Source: Paenirhizobium daejeonense (GTDB taxonomy: Bacteria > Pseudomonadota > Alphaproteobacteria > Rhizobiales > Rhizobiaceae). From it: a DNA stretch of 64,000 nucleotides. This document shows, piece after piece, positions 59,844-64,000 of this stretch (position 1 is the stretch's first letter; the number at the start of each line of letters is the position of its first letter). The stretch lies in NCBI RefSeq assembly GCF_014280875.1, contig NZ_JACLAL010000014.1, forward strand, positions 1-64,000, in the 5' to 3' direction. Below the pieces are notes generated by a model. That model ran no database searches. It saw only the letters and a program-made list of their open reading frames with translations, and was not told the DNA's origin. A program made the translations under genes and the position numbers.

Positions 59844-60332
59844 ATGCCCCAATGCCCCTGTGGCTTGCCAAATCAACTGGACGACTGTTGTGGGCCCTAC
59901 ATTGCCGGTGCGCCGGCACCCACCGCGGAAGCTTTGATGCGCTCCCGCTACAGTGCGATCACACTGGGCGCGCTCGACCATATCGAACGGACATGCACCG
60001 ATAACGCGATCCACTCCTTCAACCGTGTCGATATGGAGCGATCGCTTCCCGGTGTTGATTGGCTGGGTCTGGAAATTCTCGGAACCGAGGACGGACAGGA
60101 GTTCGATATGCATGGTGTCGTCTCCTTCCAGTTTCGTTACCGCCATCAGGGCAAGGAACTTAGTCAGCGGGAAATCGCAAATTTCACACGCGAAAATGGC
60201 GAATGGCGTTTTGACGGAAGCGTGATCAACCCGAAGGCACCGCCGGTTAGGTCGGAGCATGTCGGCCGGAACGATCCATGCCCTTGCGGCTCCGGCAAGA
60301 AATTCAAGAAATGCTGTGGCGTAACCGCATGA
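59844..60332 (+). CDS. YchJ-family protein with two SEC-C motifs
   Basis: This 162-residue protein has an N-terminal CPCGLPNQLDDCCGPYIAG and a C-terminal NDPCPCGSGKKFKKCCG, the SEC-C zinc-binding motif at each end. Between them is an NTF2-like middle (LMRSRYSAITLGALDHIERTC) typical of YchJ. Zinc or other metal binding is expected; the cellular role is not known. It is followed 16 bases on by the YkgJ-type gene, so an operon is likely. The metal-type palindrome upstream suggests regulation with the nickel genes. Confidence 0.88.
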   Translation: MPQCPCGLPNQLDDCCGPYIAGAPAPTAEALMRSRYSAITLGALDHIERTCTDNAIHSFNRVDMERSLPGVDWLGLEILGTEDGQEFDMHGVVSFQFRYRHQGKELSQREIANFTRENGEWRFDGSVINPKAPPVRSEHVGRNDPCPCGSGKKFKKCCGVTA

Positions 60333-60348
60333 CGAATGGACGCAGGCA

Positions 60349-61110
60349 ATGACGACGGAAAAGCGTTTTGCCTGCACCGCTTGCGGAATGTGTTGTTACG
60401 GATCGGTTCCACTCACGGTCGGCGAAGCCGTGTCAATGGCTGGCCGGTTTCCTCTTGCTCTTTCCATGTCGCCCGTCAGGCCAGGCGCGCGCGGCCAGAC
60501 GATCGTCGAGCGCATCGGCGTCTCTATCCCGATTGCGCAGCGCAAGCGTTTGTTGCTCGTCGCAACCCCAATGTCGTTCATTCCGCCTTACATGGCATGC
60601 CCCGCGCTACAAGATGACAAGCTTTGCGGCATTCACGCAAACAAACCAGTCCGATGCCGCGCAATGCCCTTCTACGCTTTCAAGGACGAGGATAGTCAAG
60701 CGGATATGCTTGTACCCCGTAAGGGCTGGCTGTGCGAAACTGGCCCCGACGCTCCTGTCGTTTATGAGCGCCGCAAGATCGCTGACCGCTCTGATTTCGA
60801 TCAGGAGAGAGTGGCGCTGATCGATCAGGCCTCACAGCTCCAACGCCATATCGACCTCTTGCTTCAACACAATCCAGCACTGCTGGCGCACTTGCTCAAG
60901 GCGGCGCAAGCGCCGCTCGGCGGACGCGTCGCTGTTGGATTCCTAGCATTCCTTCGTTACGACAGAACCGTGGACCTGCTCGACTTCGCAAAACGACAAT
61001 ACCCCGTTCTGGAAGATTGGATCTTGCGAACCGATGGCGATTCACGAGCCGTCGAATTTAACGGCCTCTACCGGCAGGCGCTTTTCGAGATAGAACGCTT
61101 CGTGCGCTAG
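60349..61110 (+). CDS. YkgJ-family cysteine-cluster protein
   Basis: This 253-residue protein has an N-terminal FACTACGMCCYGSVPLT cluster and a second cluster CPALQDDKLCGIHANKPVRCRAMP, the YkgJ pattern of about eight cysteines thought to bind zinc or an iron-sulfur cluster. The C-terminal 100 residues are helical (QLQRHIDLLLQHNPALLAHLLKAA) and unassigned. Function unknown. It ends convergently with the RcnR-like gene 2, with a gap of 37 bases. Confidence 0.85.
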   Translation: MTTEKRFACTACGMCCYGSVPLTVGEAVSMAGRFPLALSMSPVRPGARGQTIVERIGVSIPIAQRKRLLLVATPMSFIPPYMACPALQDDKLCGIHANKPVRCRAMPFYAFKDEDSQADMLVPRKGWLCETGPDAPVVYERRKIADRSDFDQERVALIDQASQLQRHIDLLLQHNPALLAHLLKAAQAPLGGRVAVGFLAFLRYDRTVDLLDFAKRQYPVLEDWILRTDGDSRAVEFNGLYRQALFEIERFVR

Positions 61111-61147
61111 CCTCCTCCCCCCCAGCAAATCTGCTGGAAAGAGACGG

Positions 61148-61423
61148 CTAGAGGAACTTCGTGATGGCCTTGAATTCGTCGATCGGTTGGCGCTGGTCCC
61201 GCGGCAAGACGCCGATGGTTTCCTCAAGGCAATGATCGAGATGATCCTGGATGAGGGTACGTTTGGCGTTCGAGATCGCCTTCTCGACGGCCTGGAGTTG
61301 TTGGGCAATATCGAGGCAGGGCTTTCCAGCCTCGATCATCGCGATCACGCTCTTGAGATGCCCCTCCGCCCGCTTCAAGCGACGCATGATCTCAGGATGC
61401 GTTTCATGTCTATGTTCTGCCAT
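61148..61423 (-). CDS. RcnR/CsoR-family metal-sensing repressor 2
   Basis: This 91-residue DUF156-family repressor reads THPEIMRRLKRAEGHLKSVIAMIEAGKPCLDIAQQLQAVEKAISNAKRTLIQDHLDHCLE. The sensing residues Cys in KPCLD and His in DHLDHC are conserved with repressor 1. It is divergent from the His-rich/HupE/anchor cassette 2, with the palindrome at 61434-61450 between them. It is expected to repress cassette 2 and itself. Confidence 0.9.
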   Translation of the reverse strand: MAEHRHETHPEIMRRLKRAEGHLKSVIAMIEAGKPCLDIAQQLQAVEKAISNAKRTLIQDHLDHCLEETIGVLPRDQRQPIDEFKAITKFL

Positions 61424-61433
61424 ACTCGATCCT

Positions 61434-61450
61434 TATCCCCCCAAGGGGAT
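61434..61450. promoter_or_regulatory. Operator of RcnR-like repressor 2
   Basis: TATCCCC-CCAA-GGGGAT is a palindromic G-tract site 10 bases upstream of the repressor start and about 50 bases upstream of the divergent His-rich gene. It has the same form as the site at 49605, with a spacer shorter by one base. Confidence 0.72.
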
Positions 61451-61499
61451 CGCCGAACGCATCTTGTGCGAATCCGCGCGTGAAACTATCAGGATATCT

Positions 61500-61874
61500 A
61501 TGGCGTTTCGACACTCAAAACCAGTATTCGGATCGGTGGTGGCAATCCTTTGCTGCCTTGCCGTTTTCATGCTGGCTTTGTCGACGCCCGGCGCACATCC
61601 TGCACGTCAGCATTTAACCGAATTCATGCAGTCTCACCATGGCGAAAGCGATCATGCTTCCGGCCATTCGCATGACGATTTCGATGAGGTCGATGGCGAT
61701 GTCGACGATCGTCATGATGCCGACCATACGCATGAAAAGCCGAGCCTATGGATCGGATCGACCGGCTCCATCCGCGTCGCGACCGCGCTCGACTACCAGT
61801 TTCGCAGCGATACCTTGCAATCGGGTCTGATCGTTCTTCTCGAACGTCCGCCGCGCTCCGTGCCTTTGGCCTGA
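61500..61874 (+). CDS. His-rich secreted/membrane protein, cassette 2
   Basis: This 124-residue protein has an N-terminal hydrophobic segment (FGSVVAILCCLAVFMLALSTPGA), a histidine/aspartate-rich region (SHHGESDHASGHSHDDFDEV, DDRHDADHTHEK) and the shared end LIVLLERPPRSVPLA. It is the counterpart of the protein at 51302. The start at 61500 is chosen for the hydrophobic segment. It is first in the plus-strand cassette 2. Confidence 0.7.
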   Translation: MAFRHSKPVFGSVVAILCCLAVFMLALSTPGAHPARQHLTEFMQSHHGESDHASGHSHDDFDEVDGDVDDRHDADHTHEKPSLWIGSTGSIRVATALDYQFRSDTLQSGLIVLLERPPRSVPLA

Positions 61875-61920
61875 TCGATGCCGCTTTGGCGGCGCATTCA
61901 ACAAAGTCACGGATATTTCT

Positions 61921-62646
61921 ATGAAACCACCACTCTTCGGAGGGGGCGGCCGCACGTTCGGCTTGCCCGCATCCCAACTCCTCTTTGCGTTCCTCGCCTT
62001 GCTCTTCACCGCAGGTGCGGCGGCAGCCCATGCTGTTGCAGAGGGCGATAAGGGCTACATCCAGGAGATATCGGGCGTAAACCTGATCCCGTTCGTCTAT
62101 CTCGGCGCCAAGCATATGGTTACGGGATACGACCATCTCCTCTTCCTGTTCGGTGTAATCTTCTTCCTATACCGGCTGAAGCATATCGGCATTTATGTCA
62201 GCCTGTTCGCCATCGGGCATTCGACGACGATGCTGCTCGGCGTCTACTACGGCTGGAACGTCAGCTCCTATCTGATCGACGCCATCATAGGCCTCTCGGT
62301 CGTCTACAAGGCGCTCGACAATCTCGGGGCTTTCCAGCGCTGGCTCGGCTTCCAGCCGAACACGAAGCTCGCAACGCTGATTTTCGGGTTCTTCCACGGT
62401 CTCGGTCTCGCGACCAAAATCCTGGAATATGAGATCGCCGAAGACGGCCTCGTGCCGAACCTGCTTGCCTTCAATGTCGGCGTTGAGATCGGCCAGCTGA
62501 TCGCTCTCGCCATCATCCTCATCGGTATGAGCTACTGGCGCAAGACGTCAGGCTTCCTGCGCCATGCCTATACCGCCAACGTTCTCATGATGACTGCCGG
62601 ATGGGTGCTGATCGGATATCAGCTCACCGGCTATTTCGTCGCCTAA
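61921..62646 (+). CDS. HupE/UreJ-like metal permease, cassette 2
   Basis: This 241-residue protein is closely related to the one at 50536. HAVAEGDKGYIQEISG, HMVTGYDHLLFLFGVIFFLY, IGHSTTMLLGVYYG and FFHGLGLATKILEYE are nearly the same in both. Signal-like start (LLFAFLALLFTAGAAAA). A nickel-uptake type permease is inferred from HupE/UreJ relatives. It is followed by the anchor protein gene 13 bases on. Confidence 0.84.
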   Translation: MKPPLFGGGGRTFGLPASQLLFAFLALLFTAGAAAAHAVAEGDKGYIQEISGVNLIPFVYLGAKHMVTGYDHLLFLFGVIFFLYRLKHIGIYVSLFAIGHSTTMLLGVYYGWNVSSYLIDAIIGLSVVYKALDNLGAFQRWLGFQPNTKLATLIFGFFHGLGLATKILEYEIAEDGLVPNLLAFNVGVEIGQLIALAIILIGMSYWRKTSGFLRHAYTANVLMMTAGWVLIGYQLTGYFVA

Positions 62647-62659
62647 CAAGGATAGAAAC

Positions 62660-63340
62660 ATGTTCAACTCCCAAGCACCCTCTGCCGACGACCTGCCCTC
62701 CTCCGCACAACTCGTCAAATCCACCATCATTTCGGCTGTCGCAGCCGCGGCCATCCTTGTCACCATCGTCCTTCCTTCCGAATACGGCATCGACCCCACG
62801 GGCGTCGGCTCTGCCATGGGCCTGAAGGATATGGGCGAGATCAAGGTCCAACTCGCCGAAGAAGCCGAAATGGACCGAAAGGCGGCCGAAGACGCCGCAC
62901 AGCCAGCGGCGGCTTCGGGCGGCACGCAGGATCAACCTGCAACGACGCCGATGGAGGGAACCAGCCTGATGGACCGCATCATCCGTGAGTTCGGCATCTC
63001 ATCGGCCTATGCACAGGATGCTGCGCTCAGGAAGGACGAAATGTCCATCACGCTTCAGCCCGGTGAAGGCGCGGAAGTGAAGCTGGTCATGGTCAAGGGC
63101 GCAACGGCGAACTTCACCTGGACCGCGAATGGCTCGAAGGTCAATTTCGACCTGCACGGCGACGGTGGCGGCGAAAGCATCAGCTACGAAAAGGGCCGTG
63201 GCGCTGCGGAACATAGTGGTGTTCTTGAAGCAGCATTCGATGGCAATCACGGCTGGTTCTGGCGCAACCGTACCAGTGATCCGGTCACCGTCACCTTGAA
63301 GACCGATGGCGCCTATACCGACATCAAGCGCATTATGTAA
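62660..63340 (+). CDS. Transmembrane anchor protein, cassette 2
   Basis: This 226-residue protein has one N-terminal helix (ISAVAAAAILVTIVLPSEYGIDPTGVG), an alanine-rich linker and the C-terminal domain EMSITLQPGEGAEVKLVM, GDGGGESISYEKGRG, GNHGWFWRNR. It is the paralogue of the protein at 49723. It is the last gene of cassette 2 and is followed by the terminator at 63361-63386. Confidence 0.76.
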   Translation: MFNSQAPSADDLPSSAQLVKSTIISAVAAAAILVTIVLPSEYGIDPTGVGSAMGLKDMGEIKVQLAEEAEMDRKAAEDAAQPAAASGGTQDQPATTPMEGTSLMDRIIREFGISSAYAQDAALRKDEMSITLQPGEGAEVKLVMVKGATANFTWTANGSKVNFDLHGDGGGESISYEKGRGAAEHSGVLEAAFDGNHGWFWRNRTSDPVTVTLKTDGAYTDIKRIM

Positions 63341-63360
63341 GCCGCTCAGGCTCCAGGAGG

Positions 63361-63386
63361 AATCCTCCCGCTCCGGCGGGAGGATT
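63361..63386. terminator. Hairpin between convergent genes
   Basis: AATCCTCCCGC and GCGGGAGGATT form a perfect 11-base stem with the 4-base loop TCCG. It lies between the convergent anchor-protein and Nramp genes and probably serves both, although the T tract is short. Confidence 0.7.
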
Positions 63387-63397
63387 CGATGCCGTTG

Positions 63398-64000
63398 TCA
63401 GCCGAGGAAGTCGATGATCATCTTGACGTTCAGGCCGGCGATGACGACCGCGATGAGACCCGCGAGCCCAATCAGCCACATAGGAGCGACAAGCTCTCCC
63501 ATCTTCCGGCGGTCCGCGGTGAACATCACCAAGGGAAAGACCGCAAAGGAAAGCTGAAGGCTGAGTACAACCTGCGTCAAGATCAGGAGTTGCGCGGTTC
63601 CGCTGTCCCCGTAAAGGAGCGTAACGCCCGCGGCCGGTACAATGGCGATCCCGCGCGTGATAAGCCGGCGCAGCCAAGGGGCGAGCTGGATGTGCAGAAA
63701 CCCCTCCATCACGATCTGCCCCGCAAGCGTTGCGGTGACCGTCGAATTGATGCCGCAACACAAAAGCGCAATGCCGAAGAGAGTGGGTGCGATCGCCATG
63801 CCAAGCAGCGGCGCAAGCAGACTATGCGCCTCGCCGAGTTCGGCGATTCCGGTTCGGCCGGTGCCATTGAACGCGGCGGCAGCAAGGATGAGGATCGAGG
63901 CATTGACGAGAAGCGCGAACATGAGCGCGATCGTCGAATCGAGCGTTGCAAACCGCAGCGCTTCACGCCGCTCTTCCAGTGTCTCGCCATAGGCGCGCGT
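63398..64000 (-). CDS. mntH: Nramp-family metal ion transporter, C-terminal part
   Basis: The reading frame is open to the window edge and stops at 63398, so about 200 C-terminal residues are seen. They include ATLDSTIALMFALLVNASILILAAAAF, IAPTLFGIALLCCGINSTVTATLAGQIVMEGFL (the family GQ-type motif helix) and QLSFAVFPLVMFTADRRKMG. This is the Nramp/MntH pattern for proton-coupled manganese or iron uptake. The N-terminal part, including the DPGN metal site, is outside the window. Confidence 0.88.
   Translation of the reverse strand, partial: TRAYGETLEERREALRFATLDSTIALMFALLVNASILILAAAAFNGTGRTGIAELGEAHSLLAPLLGMAIAPTLFGIALLCCGINSTVTATLAGQIVMEGFLHIQLAPWLRRLITRGIAIVPAAGVTLLYGDSGTAQLLILTQVVLSLQLSFAVFPLVMFTADRRKMGELVAPMWLIGLAGLIAVVIAGLNVKMIIDFLG

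Noticed and set aside
1..64000. CRISPR array, tRNA or rRNA genes
   Set aside because: No regularly spaced short repeats and no recognisable tRNA cloverleaf or rRNA sequence were noticed; a tRNA scan was not possible here.

Overview
The window is GC-rich DNA from an alphaproteobacterium, most likely a Rhizobiales member (Rhizobium/Agrobacterium/Ensifer/Shinella-type). It looks like part of a large conjugative plasmid or chromid. The evidence is the AvhB/VirB-type transfer system, DUF736 and plasmid-type ssb genes, an RcgA/RcgR-like pair, a plasmid-type imuA-imuB-dnaE2 mutagenesis cassette with a GAAC-N7-GAAC LexA box, and many toxin-antitoxin and metal-resistance genes. No rRNA, tRNA, CRISPR array or intact transposase was recognised.

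Layout. 0-5 kb: two toxin-antitoxin pairs (PemK/Phd-like, HigB/HigA-like) and a four-gene minus-strand plasmid operon ending in DUF736. They are embedded among shared repeats (a 280-bp direct repeat, a partial third copy, and a GC-rich hairpin element present twice). 5.1-6.9 kb: ssb, a TrbM-like secreted protein, an XRE regulator and a secreted protein. 6.9-14.6 kb: a visibly AT-richer defence island with Vsr endonuclease, a GHKL ATPase fused to a PD-(D/E)XK-like nuclease domain, a cytosine-5 DNA methyltransferase, a small HTH regulator with paired palindromic sites, an unrecognised protein and an RloC-like zinc-hook ATPase. 14.7-24.3 kb: a DNA-damage island (SRAP peptidase, DNA polymerase IV and a UvrD-like helicase on the minus strand; imuA-imuB-dnaE2 on the plus strand) around one LexA box. 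24.3-25.8 kb: a winged-helix protein with an antisense-RNA-like leader and a second HTH regulator. 25.8-40.6 kb: the mating-pair-formation locus, virB1-virB11 plus virD4. It carries two secreted degenerate nuclease-like proteins, a VirB5/transglycosylase chimera and extra small genes. 40.6-45.6 kb: an SDR oxidoreductase, the rcgA/rcgR-like pair and an acyltransferase. 45.6-64 kb: a nickel/cobalt region with two efflux-type permeases, an NreB-like MFS exporter, two RcnR/CsoR-family repressors, two HupE/anchor/His-rich cassettes, a NikABCDE-like ABC importer, YchJ and YkgJ proteins and a partial Nramp transporter.

Working together. The 10-mer TATAGTTTAT occurs in five intergenic regions at the control points of the transfer genes, including directly upstream of the XRE gene at 6029. 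This suggests one regulator ties the ssb/TrbM-like block at 6 kb to virB1 and virB8 20-28 kb away. In the metal region, palindromes of the form TATCC-N8/9-GGATA lie upstream of both RcnR-like genes, upstream of the ABC importer and between that importer and YchJ, which suggests one metal-responsive regulon. No relaxase gene was recognised in the window.

All family assignments come from reading motifs in the translations; no database search was run.
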